Positions 43,508-51,001 of a stretch of DNA of 64,000 nucleotides are shown here, in pieces. How positions within the stretch are numbered: the stretch's first letter is position 1; every line of letters starts with the position of its first letter. The notes beneath the pieces are model-generated. The model was given only the letters and a program-made list of their open reading frames with translations. It ran no database searches and was not told where the DNA came from. The stretch comes from Phaeobacter sp. A36a-5a (GTDB lineage Bacteria; Pseudomonadota; Alphaproteobacteria; Rhodobacterales; Rhodobacteraceae), in NCBI RefSeq assembly GCF_037911135.1, contig NZ_JBBLYU010000002.1:372001-436000 (forward strand), read 5' to 3'. Position numbers and translations under genes: made by a program.

Positions 43508-44191
43508 CTAGCGGATCGGCTCGAACACCGCGTTTTTCTGCGTGCAGTCCCGGATCACATCGCGGCCGCAGGGCACGGGTTTCAGGTCGCGGGATAGACA
43601 GATGCGGGCTTCCTGGATGTGGCCATTGCGGCAGGTGATGGTCAGCGTGTCGGGCTTCAGATCGGGGTTGTCCTGCAGAAAGGCCTGCTCCACCAGACTG
43701 GCGGGTAGGGTCACGGCTTGGGTCAGCCTGCGAAAGGCACGCGGTCGGTTGATCTCTGCGTAGGCCTGCCGGGAGAGGGCGAAATATTCGCGAGCGGACA
43801 GGCCACTACAGGTTCCGTGTTTCTTCCACTGATGCCAGGCGAGGCCGGAGGTCCCCATGATGTCGGCCATCTGCTGCGTCTGCTGGCGGGTCGGCGGTGC
43901 CTCTGCGGTGCGGCAGTAGCTCGGCCAGCCACGATGGAACTGCGGCCAGAGCCCATGCAGGGTCCAGCCATGATCGTGGCGGGGGTCGCATTGCTCGGAC
44001 CGTTTGGCATCGCCTTCCAGCGCACACCAGTTCGGCGACCAGCTGAGACTGAGGACATAGTAGTCGAACTGCCCGGCAATCTCGCCTTCGGCTGTTGCCT
44101 GTCTCGGCGATGTCGCGGCAAAGGCGATGCCCAGTCCGACAGTTGCTACCGCAATAAGGGCTGCCTTCAGGGTCCGTTTGATGCCGCGCAT
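43508..44191 (-). CDS. Ribonuclease T2-family secreted RNase
   Basis: A 227-aa enzyme that cleaves RNA through a 2',3'-cyclic phosphate. A signal peptide (residues 1-34, KAALIAVATVGLGIAFA then ATA) directs it to the periplasm. Both catalytic stretches are intact: CAS I WTLHGLWPQ with His79 and CAS II HQWKKHGTC with His120 and His125. Eight cysteines fit the disulfides of the fold. ATG at 44191. It is divergent from the TrcR gene with a 142-bp gap, and may salvage extracellular or periplasmic RNA for phosphate and bases. Confidence 0.92.
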   Translation of the reverse strand: MRGIKRTLKAALIAVATVGLGIAFAATSPRQATAEGEIAGQFDYYVLSLSWSPNWCALEGDAKRSEQCDPRHDHGWTLHGLWPQFHRGWPSYCRTAEAPPTRQQTQQMADIMGTSGLAWHQWKKHGTCSGLSAREYFALSRQAYAEINRPRAFRRLTQAVTLPASLVEQAFLQDNPDLKPDTLTITCRNGHIQEARICLSRDLKPVPCGRDVIRDCTQKNAVFEPIR

Positions 44192-44333
44192 TCGCCTCTT
44201 TCCTTATAGAAACATCGCGACTATATAGAATTGAAGTTCCCCGACAACGGAAACCGCCCCAAATCGGGGAAGCCTCTTTCAGGCGACGGGAAAGATGTAT
44301 CTGGGACAACCGTGTTACTAAGGAGATGAGCGC

Positions 44334-45104
44334 ATGGCAAAACCGTTGATGGCCAAGGCGACCGCCGTGTGGCTGGTGGACAATACCACGATCAGCTTCA
44401 AACAGATTGCCGATTTTGTCGGTATGCACGAGCTGGAAATCCAGGGCATCGCTGATGGCGATGTGGCTGCTGGCGTCAAAGGGTTCGACCCGGTTGCCAA
44501 CAACCAGCTGACGCAGGAAGAGGTGGATAAGGCCGAAAACAACCCGCTGCATAAGCTGAAGTTGAAGTTCAACCCGGCTGCTGCCGGTGAAGAGAAACGC
44601 CGTGGACCGCGCTACACGCCGCTGTCCAAGCGTCAGGACCGTCCGGCGTCGATCTACTGGCTGGTGAAGTTCCACCCTGAGCTGTCCGATGGCCAGATTT
44701 CCAAGCTGGTGGGCACCACCAAGCCGACCATTCAGGCGATCCGCGAGCGGACCCATTGGAACATTGCCAATATCCAGCCGATCGACCCGGTCGCGCTGGG
44801 CCTGTGTAAACAGTCCGAACTGGATGCCGCCGTACAGAAAGCCGCCGCCAAGAAGGCTGCCGAAGGTGGTGTGATGAGCGATGACGAACGTCGCAAGTTG
44901 GTGTCGACTGAACAGTCGCTGGAGATGGACGCAGAGCCCCGTATGCCGTCGGCGATCGAGGGTCTGGAGACCTTTACCCTCGGTGGCAGCGACAAGCCGA
45001 GCCGCGCCGAAGAAGAGGATGTGGTTGACGCTGACAGCTTCTTCAACCTGCCTGCCGGTGGCGATGACGAGGATGACGAGGACGATACGGATCCCCGTTT
45101 CTAA
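44334..45104 (+). CDS. trcR: TrcR-type cell-cycle transcriptional regulator (DUF1013)
   Basis: A 256-aa DUF1013 protein conserved in alphaproteobacteria. Two helix-turn-helix-like units are visible: ISFKQIADFVGMHELEIQGIAD (about 20-41) and LSDGQISKLVGTTKPTIQAIRE (about 117-138), with a basic linker (KLKLKFNPAAAGEEKRRG) between them. The C-terminal 80 residues are acidic and low in complexity, ending in a Glu/Asp run. ATG at 44334 with AAGGAGATG ahead. The transcription role is known from relatives as I remember; targets cannot be read here. A strong terminator follows. Confidence 0.9.
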   Translation: MAKPLMAKATAVWLVDNTTISFKQIADFVGMHELEIQGIADGDVAAGVKGFDPVANNQLTQEEVDKAENNPLHKLKLKFNPAAAGEEKRRGPRYTPLSKRQDRPASIYWLVKFHPELSDGQISKLVGTTKPTIQAIRERTHWNIANIQPIDPVALGLCKQSELDAAVQKAAAKKAAEGGVMSDDERRKLVSTEQSLEMDAEPRMPSAIEGLETFTLGGSDKPSRAEEEDVVDADSFFNLPAGGDDEDDEDDTDPRF

Positions 45105-45141
45105 GCCACACGCGCCCCTGCACAGGGGTGACGCAAGATAG

Positions 45142-45180
45142 AAAAAAGCCACGGGATGCACAGCGTTCCGTGGCTTTTTT
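45142..45180 (+). terminator. Intrinsic terminator of trcR
   Basis: AAAAAAGCCACGG and CCGTGGCTTTTTT form a perfect 13-bp stem around a 13-base loop, ending in a T-run. It lies 37 bp after the trcR stop. Confidence 0.95.
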
Positions 45181-45320
45181 GCGTTTCAGGCGCCTTGCCT
45201 TCGGGGTGGCTGTGGCGTGGATGCTGGCAGGCCGCTGAGCTGCGGGCAGGCCAATTATTCGACCGTTACAAAAAATTCGCCTTTCGGTGCGGATCGCTGC
45301 ATTTTTCTGACATTTCTGCC

Positions 45321-45349
45321 TTGACGCGCGGCCGTGGCTGGCGTACCTC
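45321..45349 (+). promoter_or_regulatory. Promoter of tRNA-Met
   Basis: TTGACG (45321-45326), 17-bp spacer, TACCTC (45344-45349), about 10 bp before the mature 5' end at 45360. The -35 and spacing fit the housekeeping sigma factor well; the -10 is GC-tolerant, as is usual in this group. Confidence 0.6.
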
Positions 45350-45359
45350 GCACCCCGAC

Positions 45360-45436
<77 letters not shown>

Positions 45437-45588
45437 TTTCTCCTTGAAAACAAAGACTCGACCGCTGGCATATTGCTGGGTGACTGCGCGGCGTTTCCGC
45501 CTGTGAACATCAGCGTCCAGCCGCTGTGTCTGATCAGATATCGCCTGGGCATGGGGCGTGGCCGTGGGCCAAGGGTGGCACGGGCGTG

Positions 45589-46188
45589 TCAGATGTCCTT
45601 GCGGGCGCGCAGGGCCGCCGTGATGGTGCCTTCGTCGAGGTAATCCAGTTCTCCGCCGATGGGCACGCCCTGCGCAAGAGAGGTGAGCCGAACCCGGCCG
45701 TTGAGCTGATCGGCAATGTAATGCGCCGTGGTCTGGCCGTCGATCGTGGCGTTGAGCGCCAGAATCACCTCCGTGACGTTCTCGGCTTGAACCCGGTCCA
45801 CCAGACGGGGAATGCGCAGCTCGTCAGGGCCGACGGCATCCAGCGCCGACAGGGTGCCGCCAAGCACGTGATAGCGCCCTTTGAAGACCGCAGCCCGCTC
45901 CATCGCCCAGAGATCCGCGACATCCTCCACCACGCAGAGTTCGCCATTGGCGCGGGTCATATCCTCGCAGATGGTACAGAGATCGCTGGTGCCGACATTG
46001 CCGCAGTTGAGGCATTCACGAGCCGAGGCTGCAACGTCACTCATCGTTTCAGCCAGTGGTGTCAGCAGCAGGGCGCGTTTGCGGATCAGGTGCAAGACCG
46101 CCCGGCGGGCAGAGCGCGGCCCCAGCCCCGGCAGTTTGGCCATCAGGGCAATCAGGTCTTCGATATCGGTGGTGGAGTTCTTGATCAT
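45589..46188 (-). CDS. recR: Recombination mediator protein RecR
   Basis: A 199-aa protein that works with RecO and RecF to load RecA on gapped DNA. An N-terminal helix-hairpin-helix ([17 protein letters not shown], 17-33), a Cys4 zinc finger (Cys59, Cys62, Cys71, Cys74), and a Toprim domain (about 80-175, [15 protein letters not shown]) are in the usual order. ATG at 46188. It is the last gene of the dnaX-ybaB-recR order known across bacteria, but a terminator hairpin separates it from ybaB by 158 bp, so a separate promoter may also serve it. Confidence 0.97.
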   Translation of the reverse strand: MIKNSTTDIEDLIALMAKLPGLGPRSARRAVLHLIRKRALLLTPLAETMSDVAASARECLNCGNVGTSDLCTICEDMTRANGELCVVEDVADLWAMERAAVFKGRYHVLGGTLSALDAVGPDELRIPRLVDRVQAENVTEVILALNATIDGQTTAHYIADQLNGRVRLTSLAQGVPIGGELDYLDEGTITAALRARKDI

Positions 46189-46300
46189 GCCTAACGCCCC
46201 TGTCTGCCCTGCTATATAGGCTGATTGCCCTTGGAAAGCACAAGGGGGCGCAGGCAGTCTGTTCAGGTTTTGTTTTACAGTGCCTGCGGGGCAAAAGAAA

Positions 46301-46320
46301 AGGCGGCCACAGGGCCGCCT
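46301..46320 (-). terminator. Terminator hairpin between ybaB and recR
   Basis: AGGCGGCC-acag-GGCCGCCT; in the leftward direction it is followed by TTTTCTTTT. It would end or weaken transcripts from ybaB before recR. Confidence 0.75.
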
Positions 46321-46345
46321 GATCGGGTCTGCATGATGCCGCAGC

Positions 46346-46690
46346 TTAGAACGGCAGCTTGATATCCTTGGGCAGGCCCATGCTTTCGGTCAGCTTGGCC
46401 ATTTCGTCCTGCGCCTTCTCGGCTGCCTTCGCTTGGGCATCCTTGATCGCGGCGAGGATCAGGTCTTCGACCACTTCCTTGTCGTCGCCGTTGAAGATCG
46501 ACGGATCAATATCCAGCGCCTTCAGATCGCCCTTGGCCGAGGCGGTCGCCTTGACCAGACCTGCGCCTGCTTCGCCGGTGACCATGACATTGTGCAGGTC
46601 TTCCTGCATCTGCGCCATTTTGGTTTGCAGTTCCTGTGCCGATTTCATCATCTTGGCCATGTCGCCAAGACCGCCGAGGCCTTTGAGCAT
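46346..46690 (-). CDS. ybaB: YbaB/EbfC-family nucleoid-associated protein
   Basis: A 114-aa DNA-binding protein that forms a tweezer-like dimer. The long N-terminal helix ([19 protein letters not shown], 13-31) and the [24 protein letters not shown] sheet region are diagnostic, and the C-terminal helix [13 protein letters not shown] completes the fold. ATG at 46690. It follows the small membrane-protein gene by 10 bp, which in turn overlaps dnaX, so dnaX, that gene and ybaB are one transcription unit. Confidence 0.96.
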   Translation of the reverse strand: MLKGLGGLGDMAKMMKSAQELQTKMAQMQEDLHNVMVTGEAGAGLVKATASAKGDLKALDIDPSIFNGDDKEVVEDLILAAIKDAQAKAAEKAQDEMAKLTESMGLPKDIKLPF

Positions 46691-46700
46691 CTGTTTTCTC

Positions 46701-47114
46701 CTAAGTGCGAGGGCGCAGCGCGCCGTAAGTCATCCCGGCACATATCGCAACTGCAAGGCCGATGAACAAGTGGGGTGGCGCCAAGCAATCTTCTGCAAGG
46801 TCGTAGGCTACCGCATAATCCAGCGCGTTTTCGTACCGGTCAACCGCAACGACAAAGGCAAGACCGGCCCAGAGCACGGCAGCGATTGCGAAGGTCGGGC
46901 GGTTTCGTGTGGTCAGAGCAATGCCCGCAAGGGCAAGCAACGCAAGGGACACGGGCAGGGTGGAGAGGCCAATCAACTCATCCCAGGCGGTGGCCGGACC
47001 ATCACCCGGTTTCCAAGACAGTCGTTCCTTATCACAGACTTCTGCAATTGCTGCGGCGGGAAACAGCGTCATTAAGCCTGCAAAGCAAGTTACTCTTCTT
47101 CGAAGGGGTCCCAT
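46701..47114 (-). CDS. Small membrane protein between dnaX and ybaB
   Basis: A 137-aa protein of unknown family. The longer start, ATG 47114, gives a proper signal peptide (MGPLRRRVTC, a hydrophobic core, then AAAIA before the likely cut) and overlaps the end of dnaX by 25 bp in another frame; ATG 47072 would drop the basic n-region. After the signal there are two or three hydrophobic helices (ISALA-type stretches near 50-70, 75-92 and 112-130) and two conserved-looking cysteines (one in EVCDKE, one in EDCLAPP) that could pair in the periplasm. The position between two DNA-maintenance genes is a co-transcription fact, not evidence of function. Confidence 0.6.
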   Translation of the reverse strand: MGPLRRRVTCFAGLMTLFPAAAIAEVCDKERLSWKPGDGPATAWDELIGLSTLPVSLALLALAGIALTTRNRPTFAIAAVLWAGLAFVVAVDRYENALDYAVAYDLAEDCLAPPHLFIGLAVAICAGMTYGALRPRT

Positions 47115-48955
47115 TCGTCCTCGACCTCTGGCAGGGCGTCTGCTTCGACCTCGGCGGCGAGGTCTTCGGCGGTGCGGATCTTGATGATCCTGGCCTTGGG
47201 GAAGCTGTCCAGAACGGCCTGTACGATCGGATGTTGACTGGCCTTGTCGCGCAGGGCGTTTTCAACTGCATTGTCGCGTTCGGTGATCGTCTCACCACCG
47301 CCTTCGTTTGCGATGGAAATGACCCAGCGTGCCTGCGTCCAGGTCTGCAGCTGCTGGCCAAGGCGTTGTGCCAGATCTTTGGGCGCGTCATCGGTGGGCT
47401 GGATGGTGATCCGCCCCGGCTGGTAGGAGACCAGCCTCAGGTAGGTTTTGACATATTCCAGCAGCAGGCCATCCCGGCGGACGCGAATCAGTTCAACGAT
47501 ATGTTCAAAGCTGGGGTATCGGGCCAGCGCCTGATCCATCTGCGGCGCAAGGGCAGTGGCCGGTCCGCCGCCCGTGGCGGAGATGGTCTGCGACATCGTC
47601 GGCCCGCTGCCAGGGCCGGGCTGATAGCCGGAGGCTGTCTGACCCGTGTTGTGGCCGGAGTTTTGATTCTGGCCGGTGTTTTGGCCCGCATATTGCCCGG
47701 CATGGTGCCCCTGCGCGCCCGCCTGCGGCAGGGGGGCGCCATTGCCGGGGCCAGCTGGTGGCGGCGGCGGGGTGTCCTGAAGCGTGCGCATCAGCTGTTC
47801 GGGGGTTGGCAAATCAGCCACATGGGTCAGGCGGATCACCGCCATTTCGGCCGCCATCATCGCGTTGGGGGCGGCGGCAACCTCCTCCAGAGCCTTCAGA
47901 AGCATCTGCCACATCCGCGTCAGCACCCGCATCGGCAGGGCTTCGGCCATCTGGCCGCCACGGGCGCGCTCATCGGGGCTGACGGTGGGGTCTTCAGCCG
48001 CATCAGGCGTGATCTTCACCACAGAAACCCAATGGGTGATCTCCGCCAGATCGCGCAGCACCGCCAACGGGTCTGCGCCCTCGGCATATTGCGCACTGAG
48101 TTCCGTCAGTGCCGCCGCCGCATCGCCGCGCAGGATCATGTCCATCAGGTCCAGTACCCGGCCGCGGTCGGCAAGGCCCAGCATGGCGCGGACCTGATCG
48201 GCGGTGGTCTCGCCCGCGCCATGGGAAATCGCCTGATCCAGGAGCGAGGTCGCATCCCGGGCAGATCCTTCGGCGGCGCGAGTGATGAGCGCCAGCGCGT
48301 CGTCGGCAATCTGGGCGCCCTCAGCCGCTGCGATCTTGCGCAGGAGGGCAATCATCACCTCCGGCTCGATCCGGCGCAGGTCAAACCGCTGGCAGCGGCT
48401 GAGCACCGTCACCGGCACCTTGCGGATTTCGGTGGTGGCGAAGATGAACTTCACATGCGCGGGCGGCTCCTCCAGCGTCTTCAAGAGCGCGTTGAAAGCA
48501 CTGGTCGACAGCATGTGAACTTCGTCGATGATGTAGATCTTGTAGCGGGCCGAGGCGGCGCGGTACTGCACCGAGTCAATGATCTCGCGGATGTCTCCGA
48601 CACCTGTGCGCGAGGCCGCGTCCATCTCCATCACATCGACATGGCGGCCTTCCATGATCGCCGTGCAATGCTCGCATTTGCCGCAAGGATCGGTGGTGGG
48701 GCCGCCCTGGCCATCCTCGCCGATGCAGTTCATGCCCTTGGCGATGATCCGGGCGGTTGTGGTTTTGCCGGTGCCGCGGATGCCTGTCATGATGAAGGCC
48801 TGGGCGATGCGATCGGCGGCAAAGGCGTTCTTCAGCGTCCGCACCATGGCGTCCTGACCCACCAGATCGGCAAAGGTCTCGGGCCGGTATTTGCGGGCCA
48901 GAACCTGGTATTGACCCGAGGTTTGGTCTGCTGTGTCGCCTGCTGTGTCGCTCAT
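47090..48955 (-). CDS. dnaX: DNA polymerase III subunit gamma/tau
   Basis: A 621-aa clamp-loader ATPase. Walker A is GIRGTGKTTTARI (about residue 41-53), the zinc module has CGKCEHC, Walker B/DEVH is IIDEVHMLS and the arginine finger region is SRCQRFDLRR. Domain III ends near 370, after which a Gly/Gln/Asn/Pro-rich linker (repeated GHNTGQ/GQYAGQ-type units) leads to the tau-specific C-terminal domain ending in an acidic tail. ATG at 48955 (MSDTAGD); a longer frame goes to 49087. No A-rich slippery stretch was seen, so only tau is expected. Confidence 0.97.
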   Translation of the reverse strand: MSDTAGDTADQTSGQYQVLARKYRPETFADLVGQDAMVRTLKNAFAADRIAQAFIMTGIRGTGKTTTARIIAKGMNCIGEDGQGGPTTDPCGKCEHCTAIMEGRHVDVMEMDAASRTGVGDIREIIDSVQYRAASARYKIYIIDEVHMLSTSAFNALLKTLEEPPAHVKFIFATTEIRKVPVTVLSRCQRFDLRRIEPEVMIALLRKIAAAEGAQIADDALALITRAAEGSARDATSLLDQAISHGAGETTADQVRAMLGLADRGRVLDLMDMILRGDAAAALTELSAQYAEGADPLAVLRDLAEITHWVSVVKITPDAAEDPTVSPDERARGGQMAEALPMRVLTRMWQMLLKALEEVAAAPNAMMAAEMAVIRLTHVADLPTPEQLMRTLQDTPPPPPAGPGNGAPLPQAGAQGHHAGQYAGQNTGQNQNSGHNTGQTASGYQPGPGSGPTMSQTISATGGGPATALAPQMDQALARYPSFEHIVELIRVRRDGLLLEYVKTYLRLVSYQPGRITIQPTDDAPKDLAQRLGQQLQTWTQARWVISIANEGGGETITERDNAVENALRDKASQHPIVQAVLDSFPKARIIKIRTAEDLAAEVEADALPEVEDEWDPFEEE

Positions 48956-49185
48956 GATGTCTCGTGCCAGATTCGGGGGTCGGTCGTTGATGTCCGGGTA
49001 AAGTAGGCAAGCCCGCGCGTGGCGTCCACCGCTGATGGTGGTCGCGGCAGGATAAGGGGTGTGTGCCATCGGGCTTTCAGAAACCATTAGGTGCAGGGCC
49101 GACAGATCGCTACATTGGAGGATGTGATCGTCCGGGGGGATTGCTGGCGTAGGATCAGGCGGTGAATTGGCAGTGGGGGCTGACC

Positions 49186-49737
49186 ATGGAGGATGGATCT
49201 CAACACGGTGACATCGAAGAAGAGCGGGCCGGGGGCACGCTGATCTTGCACGCGCTTTCGGTGGCGGATGGTATTCTGGCGCTATGCCCGCTGCCCGGTG
49301 CAGGGGGCGATTATCGTGGCGACATGGACCACATTCGAGAGTGGCAGCCCGGTTTGGTCATTTCGATGACCACGGAGGAGGAACATGCCGCAGTTGGTGC
49401 CGAGACGATCGGGACGGATCTGCAGAGTATTGGCAGCCGATGGATACATTTGCCCGTCCCTGATTTCAGTGCGCCGCCGCCGGAGATCCTGAGCCGTTGG
49501 CCGGAGGTCAGCCATCTGGCGCGCAAGGCGCTTGTTGGCGGTGGTCGCGTGCTGGTGCATTGCCGGGGTGGCTGTGGCCGGTCTGGCATGGTGGTGCTGC
49601 GGCTGATGACGGAATGCGGCGAGCGGCCGGATCTGGCGTTGGCACGGCTACGGGCCATTCGCCCCTGCGCAATCGAGACCGACGCTCAGATGATCTGGGC
49701 GTATGGCCCGAGGCGTATTCCCGGCAAAGGCTCCTGA
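49186..49737 (+). CDS. Dual-specificity/tyrosine-type protein phosphatase
   Basis: A 183-aa protein with the CX5R active-site loop VHCRGGCGRSGMV (near 130-142), in which the Cys attacks the phosphate and Arg binds it. The DIEEERAGG ... LALCPLPG start and HLPVPDFSAP with the general-acid Asp are as in bacterial cyclin-phosphatase-like DSPs. ATG at 49186 or GTG at 49162 are both possible. Divergent from dnaX, convergent with the DUF1636 gene. Protein or lipid substrate unknown. Confidence 0.85.
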   Translation: MEDGSQHGDIEEERAGGTLILHALSVADGILALCPLPGAGGDYRGDMDHIREWQPGLVISMTTEEEHAAVGAETIGTDLQSIGSRWIHLPVPDFSAPPPEILSRWPEVSHLARKALVGGGRVLVHCRGGCGRSGMVVLRLMTECGERPDLALARLRAIRPCAIETDAQMIWAYGPRRIPGKGS

Positions 49738-49782
49738 CAGCGGCTGTGTGAAAGGGGCCGGCGCGGGGAGATGCTCCCGCCC

Positions 49783-49840
49783 GGATATGACCTTCGGCAA
49801 GGTCATATCCCGTTGGGCGTGGCGCCGCGCAAGCGCGGCG
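49783..49840. terminator. Two strong hairpins in the convergent phosphatase/DUF1636 gap
   Basis: GGATATGACCTT-cggc-AAGGTCATATCC (49783-49810), a perfect 12-bp stem, then CGCCGCGC-aa-GCGCGGCG (49823-49840). They lie between the stops at 49737 and 49863 and probably block transcription from both sides, though neither has a U-tract. Confidence 0.55.
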
Positions 49841-49862
49841 TGCGGTCCTTTCAAAGCGGCGT

Positions 49863-50276
49863 TCAGCTGACAGCTGCGAGCTGCGGCGGGGTGATTCGGG
49901 CCATCTGAGGTGCCAGCGGCACAGCCTGTGCCAAGCCGCAGGGGTAATCCGGCAGCTTGGAAAGGGGGAGGCTGTCAGCCGAGGGCAGAAAGAGGGCATC
50001 CGCGAAACGGTCAAGACCGGCCAGATCCGCCTCTTGCGAGACACCACAATAAATGCGGATGCGGTCATGTCTGGCGGCAAATCTCGCCTCGCAGGGCCGG
50101 TCGCAGGCGGTCAGCTCGCATGTCCCGGCAATTTCGAAATCCTCGGTTGTGACGGCTTTTGCCTGTCCCATGGCGGCGGCGAGGCGCGCAATCATGCGCT
50201 CTGCCGCCGGGCAGGGTTGCCCCAGATGCTGGCAGGTGCTCAGGGAATAGCCATGTGTCGTATCAGTCCAGTTCAT
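49863..50276 (-). CDS. DUF1636 metal-binding protein under B12 control
   Basis: A 137-aa DUF1636 protein. Cysteines in LSTCQHLGQPCPAAERM, GTCELTACDRPCEARF and IYCGVSQEADL suggest an iron-sulfur or zinc site; the family is known near cobalamin genes, which fits the riboswitch 108 bp upstream. ATG at 50276 is preceded by GGAGGG, four bases away, inside a hairpin. Its role is probably cobalt handling or a step of B12 synthesis, but the reaction is not known. Confidence 0.8.
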   Translation of the reverse strand: MNWTDTTHGYSLSTCQHLGQPCPAAERMIARLAAAMGQAKAVTTEDFEIAGTCELTACDRPCEARFAARHDRIRIYCGVSQEADLAGLDRFADALFLPSADSLPLSKLPDYPCGLAQAVPLAPQMARITPPQLAAVS

Positions 50277-50280
50277 TGCG

Positions 50281-50299
50281 CCCTCCGCGCGAAGGAGGG
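50281..50299 (-). promoter_or_regulatory. Hairpin that hides the DUF1636 ribosome binding site
   Basis: On the minus strand CCCTCC-ttcgcgc-GGAGGG, where GGAGGG is the Shine-Dalgarno sequence of the gene starting at 50276. Pairing would block translation. With the upstream riboswitch this gives a plausible switch at the level of translation. Confidence 0.65.
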
Positions 50300-50383
50300 G
50301 ATGAACGGTCAGAGCTGGCAGGCCAATCGGCGGACATGCAGACCCTGCCAGGACACCCCGCCCGGTTTCGAGTTTCTCATCAG

Positions 50384-50602
50384 ATGGCAGGTCTCCTGAC
50401 TCGCGGGTCGCGGCAACTTCGGGGCCTTCCCAACACCGTGAGATCCAACGGGATCCGTGGCATCAGTGGCATGGTCCGAGGTTGCTCACCGCTTACAGTT
50501 GCGGGGGCAGTCGCGGCATTGATCCGGTATGTCTACCATCTCGCACCGTGTTCCCTTTTCATCCTGATCGCGTGGCAGCGATGCAGGAACCATCTGCCAC
50601 TA
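50384..50602 (-). promoter_or_regulatory. Cobalamin riboswitch
   Basis: The minus strand carries the conserved elements in order: AAAAGGGAACACGGTG (50559-50544), CCCCGCAACTGTAAGC (50506-50491), the B12-box GCCACTG (50470-50464), GGGAAGGC (50431-50424) and AGTCAGGAGACCTGCC (50401-50386), whose end pairs with GGCAG near 50598 to close the P1 stem. Adenosylcobalamin binding in such aptamers lowers expression of B12 synthesis or uptake genes; here the gene is DUF1636. The region upstream (50603-50816) has no gene. Confidence 0.93.
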
Positions 50603-50818
50603 GGGCTAGCGGCTGGCGGGGCGAGTCGTCAAGCGCTACGTCAGGGGATGGGGTATTTCTTCGGCGTATTGCCTACCATATCGGGGCGGAGTGGCGCCCC
50701 GTGCCACTATATATAGCGGCAATGCCAGAGTCGTTTGGTGTGGTGGATCAGCGGCCAAACTGGCAAGAGGCAGCTAACTCTGCCGTGGGCGGCGACTGAA
50801 TGTCGGGGATGGGGGGAG

Positions 50819-50916
50819 GTGAGAGGTTGGACATCGACCCAAGCGGGGCTCGTTGTGGCTGCTTCCTTCCGGATCTGACCAGGTTGGCGAGGCGCTTGCC
50901 CGCGCCAACCTCTCAC
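50819..50916 (-). ncRNA. ffs: Signal recognition particle RNA, small bacterial (4.5S) type
   Basis: Read leftward, the RNA starts GAGAGGTTGGCGCGGGC, has the universal SRP domain IV core GGTCAGATCCGGAAGGAAGCAG (seen at 50866-50887), and ends with CCAACCTCTC, which pairs with the start to form one long hairpin of about 98 nt. It binds Ffh to target membrane proteins. A good promoter lies at 50922-50950. Confidence 0.95.
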
Positions 50917-50921
50917 TGGTC

Positions 50922-50950
50922 GATATAGGAGGGCAGATCAGGAATGGCAA
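50922..50950 (-). promoter_or_regulatory. Promoter of the SRP RNA gene
   Basis: On the minus strand TTGCCA (50950-50945), 17-bp spacer, TATATC (50927-50922), six to seven bases before the RNA 5' end. A close match to the housekeeping sigma consensus. Confidence 0.75.
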
Positions 50951-51001
50951 GCCCGTCTGACCGCAATAAGGCGCATGGCAGCGGGCGCATTCAGGCGGGG
51001 A

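Noticed and set aside
43806-45161. A 451-codon frame running opposite trcR into the RNase T2 region
   Set aside because: It is antisense to trcR and reads the RNase gene in another frame; no conserved sequence.
47090-48955. Programmed frameshift in dnaX giving gamma
   Set aside because: No A-rich slippery site or downstream stem was seen around the end of domain III.
46775-49006. A 743-codon open frame opposite dnaX
   Set aside because: It mirrors a real gene in GC-rich DNA, has His/Arg/Gly-rich composition without domains, and dnaX is certain.
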